Source: Rhizophlyctis rosea
Taxonomy: Eukaryota > Chytridiomycota > Chytridiomycetes > Rhizophlyctidales > Rhizophlyctidaceae
Assembly: GCA_027596075.1 (NCBI GenBank)
Contig: JADGJC010000033.1
Span: 151,477 to 215,476, forward strand
DNA length: 64,000 bases
Direction: 5' to 3'
Below the pieces are notes generated by a model. The model did not search any database, was not told the DNA's origin, and saw nothing but the letters and a program-made list of their open reading frames with translations. Shown piece after piece: positions 12,174-23,647 of the stretch. Position 1 is the stretch's first letter. The number at the start of each line of letters is the position of its first letter. The position numbers were made by a program, and so were the translations under genes.

Positions 12174-15100
12174 TCACGCCTCGATGACCTCCGTTAGTGC
12201 AAGTGGGAACACTCCCTCCTTATTACGTGACAGGTTCTTCCCAAGTGCCCAGTCATCTTCATAGGTCTCCCTGTAAAAGAAAAAAGTTCGGCATGTCAGA
12301 CTCTTTACAACAAATCTCAACATCAACTTGAGTCAATAAGTCACCCACAAACATACCTAACAAGAATAATATCCCCCTTCGTAGCCTCCAACTCATCCGG
12401 CAATGTAGGCGTAAAATCATACACAACCCTATACATTAACACCCCATTCATCCCAACACCAGACCCCTTCGGCTTCGCAGCCTTGTCCCGGGGAAGCGTC
12501 GGCGGCGCCTGTCCCGTTCCGAGCGATCCTGCGCGTCGTGCCGGGGGTGGGATCGCAGGTATTTGAGAGGGCGCTGAGGACGAGGTGTCGTCGTCTTCGT
12601 TGGTGTCTTGGTGTTCTTCATAAGGTGGAGGACGGGTGTCTCGCTTTCGGACGGCGTGTGCGGGGTTGTCGTTTGCGAGTGCCAGTGTGGTGTCTGCGGC
12701 CAGTTCGGCGGTGGGTGTTGGGGGTGCGGGTGCTGGAGAGTTGGCGGTAGACAAGGGTGGAGTGGGTAGAGGCATCTCTACGACGGGAGTTGCGCCGTTG
12801 GTAGGACTGGTGCCATTGTCCGTTGCGCTCAAAGATGCCAGACGGGCCAATTTGGCCATCGTTGCTTCCAACTGTGCGGTTGCGGTGCCGGGGACACCAG
12901 GTTCAGGCGGCGGGGACATCTTCAAGCCAGAGTGAACGACCTTGCCGCCAAGAGCATTGTAAGGGCTGTTCTTGATGCTCTTTGTTGAAGGATTGCGCTT
13001 ATGACCATCGGGCGTGTTAGTCCTCTGCGGCACTTGCTGATCTTCCCATTGAGCCGGGTCGGTAGGAATCTGACCGGGCTGGTTTTGGAAAGGGGGCGGA
13101 AGCTGCGGCAAGGCCGAGAGTGGTGGGCTGGCAGGTACGGTGTTTGATCGTTGCGGGACAGCTGGGAATTGCATTTGCAATTTGCCGTTGCCGTATGCGC
13201 CAAAGGGCGTTGCGGCCGCGGCGGGGGTTGTTGCGCCTCGCGCTGGAGTAACGGATGACATTGGCAAAAGACCGGAGTATGCTCTCGCCGCGTTGGTTCC
13301 CCAGGCCCAGCCGTCGCCAAGCAATTTCCTATTCATTGAGAGGACGCTTAGTTCTCAAAGTTGCATGAGAAGATTTACCACGCATACATACCTGATAACA
13401 ATGATATCCCCAAGCTCCATCGGCAGCTGATCCGCCCTGGTTGGTGCAAATGGACTAATGCACACATACGTGCTCCCACCGCCAGTAGCCTGACCAAGCA
13501 TGTCCGGTGAACTCATGGGCGATGTGCCAATAGGAGATGCGCCAGAAGTGTTGGAGTTGACCGTGTCGGTTCGGCGAGGGATCATCATCCCTTGCCCAGG
13601 AGATGGCGGGCCCTGGGGCATTTGCATACCGGGAACGACTCCATACCCGTTTTGTTGCATGTTGGGTTGGAACTGCTGGCCATACGGATCATAAGGCGAT
13701 GCGCCGTAAGGAGCGCCGTAAACTGTACCGTAAGCCGCTGCGTTCATGTGGTGAGATGGTGGTTGCGAGACCGTGACGTGTGGCCCGGCAAGGTTCGGGC
13801 TGGACTGGTAGTGGTTACTCATGTAGGGCGAGTTGTTGATCGGCTGGGGCGCCATGTAAGGAGAGGCAGGGGCTGCATTGACCGGCTGAGGGGCGGCGAC
13901 AGCGGGGGCAACTTGCTGCGACGTTGCTGCGGGGTGGCCCTGGTAGGCGCTGCGGGAAGTGTATTCGGATTGTGCGCGGGGAGGTGGACGGCGTCCGTTC
14001 TCGGTAAGGTTGACAATCGTCAAGTAATCCAAATACACGAAACCGATGTTGCCGGTGGACATGTTTTTGCCCATTCCCCAACCTGTGGTGCGAGACGATC
14101 AGCACAACTGGCCTACATTGTTTACAAACAGAATTTCGACAACTTACCGTCGTCGTACGTCTCTTTCACAGTGATGAGATCACCTTCCCTCATTCTCAAC
14201 TCATCCGGCAAATTGCCATCATACGACGTAATCGCACGATACATAACCCCCTCCTGCGGTCCAGGCCCCGGCGCCGCCTTCCCAGTAATCGCCCTTCCGA
14301 TCGGATTCCCATCAACAGCCTCAGACGGCGTAATCGACATCCCCGCAATAGACCCATTAATAACCGACCCCCCATTAACAGACACACCCGCAATAGACGA
14401 CCCAACAAACTCATCCTTAATCGACCCATTCGTCGAACTATTCCCAGTGTCAAACGCCACAAGCGTAGGCAACGCATTCGGGTTAATCTCCACCGCCTCA
14501 CCGGCTGGCACAACCACAACGGGAACTTCGATGGCGGTTAAGGGCTTCTGCCCGCCCATCTCCGTATAAATACTGAAATTAACAACATACTTAATCGTCA
14601 AAAGCGGCGTGTCCAGCGACGCCTCCAACTTCTCCGGCACGTTCAACACCATGGCTCGTTGCCATTCCTGGTTCGTAAAATCATTCGGGTGGCCCACCCC
14701 GATCAGTTCCGTGACGTTCGAGTACGTCGCCACATCGCTTTTAGAGTTTTTGGCGAGGATGTAACGCCGGGTGCATTTTAGGTGTGCGGTGACGCGGGAG
14801 ATTCGGTTGCGGACGTCGGTGGGCATGTCCATTAGGCGGATTTGGCAGGGGATTGGGTCGAGGGGGTTTAGGACGCGGCGTTGGACGTGGATTTCGTATT
14901 TGAAGTCTTCTTTTGAGGAGCGGAGGGAGGCGTTTTCGTCGATTACCTGGTTGCGATGGGGAAGGGGGTGAGTTTTGGTGGTTATGCTAGATTTTGCTTT
15001 CGATTGAAAAGTGTAATGCACAACGAATGCCCAACGCACCTGTTCATTATTAGTAACCGTAACAGGCCTCTGCTCCGCTAACAACTTCCTCCTAGCCTCC

Positions 15101-15697
15101 TTCGGCATAACCATCTCCACCCTCGCATCCCACTCCTTCGTCTGCCTCCCCATCGAACTCCACTGCAACGTCGCTCTCAACGTATAATACACCTGCACCG
15201 TCCCGTCATTATACGTCGGTGGCAATCCCTCAGTCGGCAAATCGATCGTGAAAGGGAACTTGAAATTCTTAGCCTCGGTGTTGAGCGTCCGCGTTTCGCC
15301 GGATTCGCGGGCATCGAAGATAACCCGATCAATTTGGATGAGCTTCTTGATTTCGGTCTGGAAGGGCGTTGTTCCGTTGAGACCGATGGCGGCTTCGGAT
15401 TGCTGGCCTTTTTGGATGTGTTTGCAGAAACCTTTTAGGACGATGGAGAGCTGGGGTTTGTTGGTGGGTGTGGTGAGGGGTTAGTATTGCTTTCGCAGCG
15501 GCAGTTTCGTGACTAATCATAAAGGACAAACATACCCTAGCTTCCTTCGCGGCCTTCTTCATAATCAAGTCAATATTTCCCAGCAATTTACGCTCGACAC
15601 CCCATCCCCCTTCAACAACAAAGGTCCCGTTCTCCCCTTTACACGACGCATCCGGCACAATCTCCAAACTCTTCACGGCAGACCCGCCGAAACTCAT
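12174..15697 (-). CDS. Arrestin-fold protein with three C-terminal SH3 domains
   Basis: Six minus-strand exons: 15536-15697, 15040-15450, 14148-14946, 13392-14082, 12357-13328 and 12174-12270. They give 3,132 nt, or 1,043 residues, with correct phase at each join. Residues about 10-190 fit an arrestin N-domain (LSIVLKGFCKH, IDRVIFDARESGETRTL, NFKFPFTIDLP) and 192-345 an arrestin C-domain (FKYEIHVQRRVLNPLDPIPC, TAHLKCTRRYIL). SH3-1 lies at 424-480 (MYRAITSYDGNLPDELRM, then DDGWGMG). SH3-2 lies at about 661-715 (PFAPTRADQLPMELGD, then GDGWAWG). SH3-3 is the last 60 residues (VVYDFTPTLPDELEATKGD, then DDWALG). Linkers between the SH3 domains are Pro/Gln/Ala/Ser-rich. An endocytic or signalling adaptor role is inferred from arrestin and SH3 biology. 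Confidence 0.88.
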
Positions 15698-17328
15698 ATT
15701 TACTGAATGTACGCTTTAGGGTTAAGCGGTCGGCGATTGGTTCAGAGAGCACTGCATAAAGCATGCAACTCCCAATGTTCTTTTTCCACCGGACAGTTCA
15801 AGAGGCAAAAAAGTGGAGAATGAAATGAAGGATGCATCGTTCCCGCTTCAACGCCTTTTGAGAGCGTCCCAACATTTTGACGTGGGAGTTGTGCCACAAG
15901 ATGGCGTTTCGGAGGACGGGGAGTGCCAAAGCCTGCAGGTGTGAGAAGCCTACAGCTGGCGTTCTGGGCAGGAGGACATCAGCATGAGGGTTCATTCCCG
16001 CAGCAACCTGGTCCAGGAAGGGGGCCCAGTTGGCTCGCAAATCCCCTCCTTTAGCACACCCTGCAACCAATTGGCCACCATCGTGTTGGCGAAACTCCGA
16101 CTAGCTTCCGTAAACCCGCGTGTGTCGATGCAGCAAGGACCCAACCACGCATCGTCCCGTCCGCACGCGCAGCTTCTTGCCACGGAATGATTGGTTGCGT
16201 GCCGTCTGGACGCGCACGGCGGCGGGCTTAGTGGTGTTACCGCGGGTCTCACAAAGTTGTACACTCTGGCGCAAAGCCACACACAACAGAAACACAAAAA
16301 CCTTGAAGTTGTAAAATTATCAAAGCATCGTGATCAGGGTCTGGTTATGCCAAATTGCCAATGTTCAGGGTCCCAAATTGTTACCCCCATACGGAAGATA
16401 TTTGCTAGATTTGTCTCAAAATTATCCGGTATTCTGACATTGTCTTATCCTTATCTCATTCTTGATTCGAGCAGTGCATTGAACTTGATGGGCAATGCGT
16501 CCGATGTTGAAGGTTGCAAACGCTGCTAAACCATACTTCATGTCATTGCATTATGGGGGTTGAACTCCATTTGGGCGCAGAACAAAGGTTCCCATGACTT
16601 GCTTACATTCGACGATAATCCTGTATAATATAAACGTCATGAAAAACAATCCAAACATACGCGGATTCCATCCCTGCATGTTGTTTCTTTACAAGTTGTG
16701 GCTGAGTTTGTTTACCCTACCTACAATTCGCTCGGTTGGGTTGCATTTAGTTGCGGATATGAGATGCAACACGCACCACAAGTTGTAGAGGCTTTCTGAA
16801 TTTTGCAACAGTGAGAAGCGAAACCTGAATACTCTGAATACCAGGTCACAAATCTCAGCGATGGTTCTCCTTCCATATGCTCCACTTCTAACCAAGCTCT
16901 GAGCTTCCCGAAGCTTTGCCCATTTCCCGTTCAAGTTCACCAATCGGAACAGCGGAGAAGCGGGACATTCTCCGAACTATGAGGCGGCGGTGCCAGATAC
17001 TTGGGGTTTTCGGCTGGATCGTGGTCGGAGAAATTGATGTATCGAGCCTTGGATTTGAGATGGCGTTTTTGACTGTGAGAAGGGGAAGCGAATCAATGAA
17101 AGTAGTATGGAGGCTAACAAATTCCAATCAAAATCTCATTGCCTCAACATCGACTACCGGTAAATGCATTCTTTTATTCAAAATTTGATTTCCATACTTG
17201 GCTTCACAAGACTGTTACTTATCTATCTACATACATTACTTGTTGATCACTGACCCAAACATGCAAATATAAGCTGGAAGGCTAACGCTTTTCCCATCCC
17301 TACTTCATGAGACTCCTGTACCGAAAAT
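15698..17328. other. Intergenic, no gene seen
   Basis: A 1.6 kb gap upstream of the arrestin/SH3 gene and downstream of the chitosanase gene. Short open frames occur on both strands at 15.8-17.2 kb, but none has a domain, plausible splice pairs or the compositional switch. It probably includes the arrestin promoter near 15.7-16.3 kb. Confidence 0.45.
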
Positions 17329-19024
17329 TCACCCTCGCAAACTGCCCGCCAAGTTCATATTACACCCAATCGTCACCGGATTACCATCATTGTCCAACGC
17401 CGTCAAGCTCTGCTCGAAATACGATTGACCCAATTTCAGAGCGAAGATGTACGAGTCCCTACATAGCAATTTGACCACTCGTTACTTGCCAGCAACAAAT
17501 ACAACCAAATAGCAGCAAGATACTTACACCCGCCCCACACTCTCACACCAAACTTTCTGCGACTCCTTATTCGCTGGATGGCACAAGTCCTCTTTACGCA
17601 CGTAGAGGAAGCGGTCCAGCCAGCTTTGTTCCAGCAGGCCTTGTTTTGGTGTTTCGGGTAGTCCTCTGGAGCGGAAGTATGCGTTTGTGCGTGAGACCAT
17701 GGCGCCTAGGCTGTCGTAGTCGTCGCCGCCGCCGTGTTCGATGATGGCGTCGTACATCTGAATGGATGCAGTTGTCGCTATCTTGAGATGGTCAACATAC
17801 ATAAGCTTAGAAGATCATTACCTGACCACGAGCCAAAGGCGTCCTCAACCCAAGCTCCTTTGCAATTTCCTGCGATGGGTTGTAATACGTCTCGTCCGAC
17901 TCGGCCAATTGAGCTTCCCTGAACAGAATGTTCTTCGATGCCTTTCTCCATGCGCGACAATATCCTTTGAGACCCTTTGTGGAACCGTTGATGTTATCGT
18001 TCTTGGCGAGTTCTGCCAGACGACGCAAGTAGGGTTTGAATTCGTTTCCATGACCTGGCATGCGTATGTACCGCTGAATGACGGAGTATGCGTCTTGCGT
18101 GCCGCTTGATGATGGTAGTGAGTTTTAGCATGGCTATTGGTAGGAAGCAGGACGCATGACGCTCTGCATCCAAAAGGGGCTTACGTGGTGAATCCTATGA
18201 TTCCAGATGTGAAGCCTCTGCCATCATGTGCATTCTCGCAATAATCAAAGGAAAAGGCGATTTGGTCGTTTTCGAAGATGTTGGTCAGTTGTTCGACGAT
18301 GGTTTTTTGACAAGAATTGAGTGCGTAGGGATCGGAAGGGTTTGGAGTTTCCGTTGGAGTGGGAAAGGTGGTTGGAAGTGAAGACGTTTTGGATGGACTC
18401 GTGCATTGCTGGTTCCGACATATTAGGACATCCGAACAATCTGAGTCGTGGGCGCATTTGGCACCAGTGCAGTGGCCTGAGTATGCCGTCCAATGGGTGG
18501 GTCAGTGAGAGCGTATGGATAATGGCCGCGGGTCCGGAGGGAACAAAGAGAGCTATTAAGAGCAGTCAACATACCCGGCCATTCGCATCCACCACCGCAA
18601 ACGTTGTCGACGCAGATCAGGCTTCCCCAGCAATCGGTATGATGAGTGCACCTTGCGCCTGCGCAATGACCTGAAGGACATGATGTGAGTAGTGCACAAT
18701 AGACATAGCACATAGGCGTTTTGTCTTACCGATCCGAGTGCAACCATCATCCAGTTGTAGACTGCAGATATGTTTGAAGCAAATCAGATCATCTAAGAGA
18801 CCACTCAATGTTAGTAAATAGCTCATTCGATCAATCCAAATCCGTCTATGCAGCTATGTTTTACCTGCGCAGTCGTTGTCAGATTTGCATGATGATCCTA
18901 AGCAGTGACCTGGCCAGTCGCATTGTTGTCTCTTCATAAGCGCTGGTGAGCCGGCGTTTGTGACCCCGAGTATGGATGAGATCGTTAGCACTAGCATGAG
19001 GACGCTCACCATGAAGGTTTTCAT
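17329..19024 (-). CDS. Secreted GH46-type chitosanase with three Cys-rich repeats
   Basis: Seven minus-strand exons: 18865-19024, 18730-18792, 18575-18670, 18185-18476, 17822-18104, 17528-17757 and 17329-17458. They give 1,254 nt, or 417 residues. A signal peptide occupies about residues 1-25. Three repeats of about 35 residues follow, each with the pattern C-x3-GHC-x-G-x2-C-x4-DC-x3-LIC-x4-C. A Ser/Thr/Pro linker leads to a catalytic domain. That domain carries the GH46 hallmark DGRGFTSGIIGF, with the Asp corresponding to the family's general base, an upstream Glu in IFEND as candidate acid, and AWRKASKNILFREAQLAESD and YYNPSQEIAKELGL downstream. It should cleave chitosan outside the cell or in the wall. 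The repeats may bind polysaccharide; that is inference. Confidence 0.87.
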
Positions 19025-20359
19025 GATGGATTCGTATGTACTTTTGATATGGTCGAAGGTGAAAGCGTGCGAAGTAGTGAAGAAAAAGCAGGATAAAGAA
19101 GGGAGTTTGTAGGGAGGTTTGTAGGTGTTCTCACAGATGAATCCTGATCCAAACGTGTCCAACAATTTTCACACCGGCCTGATGAGCAGTTTTCAGAATG
19201 GAGAAGTTCGATCAAATGACGCGTATGTGGGACCGTGTGATGATGCATCATCATAGCCATATGATCCGATATTTTTCTTGACTTAAGTCCGCTTGGCCAC
19301 TTGGACGTATTCTGTACTCACACTACGGCATACGGCTTCTTTCATTCGACTCAGTGCATAACGGGCGCAGCGAGACTTGATGAAATGGGGGTGGGAAGGT
19401 AAGTGGGGTGGGTGGCAAAGATGCAGCTGCGCATTTCATTTCAGGATCGCCGCAGCTCCAAAAGCTGGGATTTTTAGAGGTTGACAGCTCCGCTTCTCGA
19501 TCGCTGGATGTGTTTGAACCAGTTTGTAATAGCGCCATCCTCAATACACATATCAGACATTGCAATTCTTTTGTGTTCATCGCCATCTGTCAGCTATCTT
19601 TCGCTGAAATTGAGTCTGTTGGCCGTGACTACTATCATGGGAAACATGGGCAAAACCGAAACCACGATCCTTCAGGGGAGATTTTTATGTAGTCATACTG
19701 ATTGCGACTCCCATCACTATCACATTGATGCGGTATCCAACCTTTCATGGGGAACTTGAGGACTATCCTGGGTACTATGCCAATTCCTCCACCCTTCGAT
19801 CGACTACCAGCAAAGATGAAAGTGATGCACGCAAACATGGGGCGATCACGATTTCATTTCAATTTCATTATTGAAGGTCACTGTGCCGCTGTCTCATTGT
19901 GAGTCATACTGAATCATTGCCTTGTGGTTGATCACTAGGATGATGTCATCATCTTCGGAGCCCCTTCCAGTCATGTTACATGCAGATTGCTGTGCCACCA
20001 ATATCTCCCCCCAGCCACTTCCGGTCATCCAAACACTCCAGCGCCTTGCTTGTTGCTCACAACCTGCATGGGGTTGTCCCAATCACAAAGTCGTATTCTC
20101 TTCTCACAAAAACCCATCCACTTGCTTCCATATATTCCTATTGCCAATATACTACAACGCCTATTACCCGCCTATACTGCAACTTCAGCAGGCTTCTATC
20201 TCAGTCGACGCAACGCAACGGGCTGCAAATGCATAACCAACAGTCAGGATGGGTCCGTCATCGGTATGTATCCGCTTGACAACCCATTTTCACTGCAGTT
20301 GACACTGAAGATGTCATACGTCAACTCGCAGACCCTTCCGACGACCCAACGAAACAAAA
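19025..20359. other. Divergent intergenic region, no gene seen
   Basis: 1.3 kb between the divergent chitosanase (-) and F-box (+) starts. It should contain both promoters. Short overlapping frames are present, none recognisable. Confidence 0.45.
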
Positions 20360-22168
20360 ATGTTCCGCAGACTTCCACCCCTCCCAATCGAAACACTCGC
20401 CAGCATCTTCTCACTATGTGAAAAGAAGGAACTGGTGTCGCGGTCCCTGGTTTGTCGGCAGTGGGCACAAATTGCCCTTGCAATTGGGTGGAAGCAGCTG
20501 GACCTGTCGTACGTCATGGGCGGTGACGCGCAACACAACCCGCCTTCAAAGCTCAACGGTCAGAGACAAACCTTACTGGCCAGCTGCGACGGAAGAAGCT
20601 CCCACCCATACCATTCTTACATACGAACCGTCAACATCTCCTTGCGGCTGTTCGGGGCCAACCCTTTCGAAGAAATTGGCGTGGACAGACAGCTGTCCCT
20701 CATGGTATCCATCATCAGCACCCTTAGCCACGTTGCGGACCTCAGACTTATCCTGGACGTCGATGGGGTACAACGCTGGAGGGGAATAAGCTTTTTGGAG
20801 CACCTTCTCAACTTGCCCACAACCCCTACAAACTCCTTACACCTTACACTCAGCGGGGTCGGGTGCAAATCACACCATGTCAGGCGCATCGCTGCAAGAT
20901 ACGGCCTCATTCTCGAGTCCTTCCAATGCGTCAATGGGGAACCAATGTCCATCGCTGACGGAAAGCTCCTCTGTGAAAGCTCCCCAAAGTTGCAGAGCTT
21001 GGCGCTTATTGTACCGTACGAAGGGCAGCTTCTGCATACGGTCGCGACATCAAATCGGAAGTTGAAAACACTAGGGTTACATTTCCGACCATCTCCGATT
21101 GGTGGGTTGCAAACCATGCCAGCTCAGTTTACGACACCGCCGTTGGGAATAGGTGCGCAAGTGGCCATGGGGGTGGAACTTGGACCGATCGGGGACGAGG
21201 TGCCGGGAATCGTGGGGGTGACGGAAGGTATTCAGGGCACAAACATAGATATGGGAATACCGGGGAATGCGGTTGATCCAGCTGGCCAGCTCCCACCGCC
21301 GCATTTCTTGACAAGCTTGCAGAAGTTATTCTCCAGCGGAATACGATTAACATGCATAAAGATCTCCGGCCTCTCCATCCCCGAAGGCGACGGGTCCCGA
21401 GTCCTCGAAATAATCGGCCGCGAAGCAATCGGCCTTCAACGCCTCCAATTCACAGCAGTACGCGACACCGGCCTCGGCGAAGACGTCATCCACCTCGACG
21501 CCCTCAAATCCCTCAAATACCTCGTGGTATCCCTAACCTCCATTTCCCCCTCCTTCCTAATCCGCATCGCCCACTCCTGCCCACACCTAATCGAGATCCG
21601 CGCCGAAGGCACACACATAACCGACGACTGCGTCCGCGAATTCGCCATTCATTGCCGAGACCTTAAAGTCCTCCAACTAGCGCTCTGCGTCCGTCTAACC
21701 ATCAACGCCGTCGTCGCCTTAATCCAACGGGGCTCTCACCGTCTCCAACACGTCGACATATCCTACTGCTGGCCTATCCTCCGTTTTGAAAACCCACTAC
21801 TGATCTTCCTGTGGTTGGTAGAGGATAATCCCGACTTAGAGAGGTTGGGAGTGATGTACCGCCCATTCCAGTTTTTCACGAGTCAGGGGATTCAGAAGCT
21901 TGCGAGGGGGTTTGTGGTGGGCGATGGGACGGGGGGTGTGGAGGGTGGTGGTGGTGGGGAGGGAGATGGTGATAGGGTTTTTGAGCATGTTGTTGTTGGG
22001 AGTCGATGGTTGGATGCTGGGAGGATTCGGGAGAGTTGGGGGAGGTTTAGGGAGGAGAGGGGGAGGAGGGGGTGGTGGGAGAGGGTGGTGGGGTTGTGGA
22101 AGGGGAGGAGGGTTGAGAGTGAGGATGAGAGGGCTTTGGCTTGGTTGAATGGAGTTGGGCAGGTGTGA
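20360..22168 (+). CDS. F-box / leucine-rich repeat protein
   Basis: Single exon, 602 residues. The N-terminus (residues 4-45, LPPLPIETLASIFSLCEKKE then SLVCRQWAQIA) is an F-box, which binds Skp1 in SCF ubiquitin ligases. From about residue 160 to 490 there are degenerate LRRs, clearest at 395-485 (SCPHLIEIRAEGTHITDDCV, HCRDLKVLQLALCVRLTI, HRLQHVDISYCW), as in AMN1/FBXL-type adaptors. Residues about 520-560 are Gly-rich low complexity. The protein is inferred to be an SCF substrate receptor; the substrate is unknown. The sense strand is strongly C-rich at 21360-21800 and strongly G-rich at 21840-22160. Confidence 0.9.
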   Translation: MFRRLPPLPIETLASIFSLCEKKELVSRSLVCRQWAQIALAIGWKQLDLSYVMGGDAQHNPPSKLNGQRQTLLASCDGRSSHPYHSYIRTVNISLRLFGANPFEEIGVDRQLSLMVSIISTLSHVADLRLILDVDGVQRWRGISFLEHLLNLPTTPTNSLHLTLSGVGCKSHHVRRIAARYGLILESFQCVNGEPMSIADGKLLCESSPKLQSLALIVPYEGQLLHTVATSNRKLKTLGLHFRPSPIGGLQTMPAQFTTPPLGIGAQVAMGVELGPIGDEVPGIVGVTEGIQGTNIDMGIPGNAVDPAGQLPPPHFLTSLQKLFSSGIRLTCIKISGLSIPEGDGSRVLEIIGREAIGLQRLQFTAVRDTGLGEDVIHLDALKSLKYLVVSLTSISPSFLIRIAHSCPHLIEIRAEGTHITDDCVREFAIHCRDLKVLQLALCVRLTINAVVALIQRGSHRLQHVDISYCWPILRFENPLLIFLWLVEDNPDLERLGVMYRPFQFFTSQGIQKLARGFVVGDGTGGVEGGGGGEGDGDRVFEHVVVGSRWLDAGRIRESWGRFREERGRRGWWERVVGLWKGRRVESEDERALAWLNGVGQV

Positions 22169-22550
22169 TAGGCTTGTTTGGTGGAGATGGCGGAGGGTGG
22201 GGAATGTGGGGTGATACCCGGAAATGTGAATCAGATGAAGATACCGCGATTTGCTTTGGTCGAATCGTTTGCAAATACCAGATAGTTAGCTAGATTTGTA
22301 TCGTGTACAATCATCAATGTGCAGAGTTGCTTCATGCAGTTTTTCATATAGGCCTATGCCTTGAGAATGTTGATCTGTGAATCAGTTCTTTTCCACCCTT
22401 CTTTGCGATATCAAAACAGACGCCAGCGATCCTGATGCATCAATCTATACAAAATTATACATATGCACAAAAACCAAGGGAAACTATATTCAAATATTAA
22501 CTACGAAAGATCTGCAATTAGCGGGGCAGCGTGACAATCACGCACGGTAT
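22169..22550. other. Convergent 3' intergenic region
   Basis: Between the ends of the F-box gene (+) and the CYSTM gene (-). A/T-rich stretches are present; no gene is seen. Confidence 0.5.
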
Positions 22551-22965
22551 CTAGTCAACCAAACAGTCTAGGCAACAGCACAGCAGGGCACAGCATGCGC
22601 TTTAGAATGAGAGTTAGTGAATTTCATCTTCCTCAAAGTATAACTGGGCAACAAGGGCACTTACCAAGCTTCCCAAAACCCAGCCTTCTTCTCCTTCTGC
22701 GGGGGCGCTTGCTGGTAGACCACTGTTTGGGGCTGTTGATGCGGTGGACAAAGAAAAGGTAAGTTCCAGTGCATAAGGAGCAGCGCGGAAGGAGCGAAAG
22801 AAATCATACCTGGGGTTGGTATCCGTATTGTTGTTGGGGTTGGCCGTAGGGTTGTTGCGGGTAAGGTTGGGGCGGTGCCTGACCGTATGGTTGTTGTTGG
22901 GCGTAACCTTGGGGAGGTCCGTATTGGGGTGGTGGTTGTTGGTAGGGTTGTTGTTGGTAAGACAT
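22551..22965 (-). CDS. CYSTM-domain small protein
   Basis: Three minus-strand exons (22810-22965, 22665-22732, 22551-22599) join to 273 nt, or 90 residues. The first 60 residues are almost only Tyr, Gln, Pro and Gly (YQQQPY-type units). The C-terminus, built across the last splice, reads KKAGFWEACACCALLCCCLD, the hallmark Cys-rich tail-anchor module of the CYSTM family. CYSTM proteins are small, plasma-membrane-associated and linked to stress tolerance in other eukaryotes. The family assignment rests on the Cys cluster plus the QPY-rich head, a combination common to fungal members. Confidence 0.88.
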
Positions 22966-23647
22966 TTTTTGTGAGGTTTGTGGGGATGAGGTTTGGTCTT
23001 TTGTTGGTTGTTGAGAGTTTTTGGTTGGAAGACGTCAAGATTATGAGGGTGTGGAAGGGGTACTGAGGTTTTATTGAGATTTTGGGGGAAGAGGATGGAA
23101 TGCGCGCCAAGGGAAGCTTGCGTGCCAATTTGGCCGCATCAGCCGCTTTTGGGATGCTCCGAGATGAGTCTGGGCGGGCCTAACAAGCCACATCACAGCC
23201 CCAGCGGGAAGGGGAATCTGGAAACCGGTGGGCCGGTCAATAAGGTTTGAGTTTCGGGCTGCGCACTCGTCGAATATAGAACATTCTTCAAGGAATATAT
23301 TGCCAGCAACTGATGATCAACCTTGGATAGACGTCGTCCATGAATTGGGTAATAAGACGTCCTCCATAAATTGGGTAAAGAGGGGACATTCTGGCTGGCC
23401 CGTGCGCTTGTTGCCACTCATTTGCCTGATCATTTTGGTTACAGCAAAAACACTAACTAGTTCTCATTTTACGCGAGCGATGCCCAAACCACCAATCAAG
23501 AGCATCAATGTGCCACCTTGTTCAGATGAAAAACTGTTATTGACTTCTCCAAATGGTACCGACCTTGAATCAATTATAACAGAAGAGCCCCTGTCTTGCA
23601 GGGGTCATGAAAAGCTTGACACGCAAAGTGCTTATCGAACAGGGCGT
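22966..23647. other. Intergenic, no gene seen
   Basis: About 680 nt upstream of the CYSTM gene and downstream of an uncharacterised minus-strand gene. It should hold the CYSTM promoter. A plus-strand frame at 23228-23683 has no recognisable feature and lacks the compositional switch. Confidence 0.4.

Noticed and set aside
13592..14569. Long plus-strand open frame opposite the arrestin/SH3 gene
   Set aside because: It is a shadow of the minus-strand exons, which carry clear SH3 and arrestin motifs.
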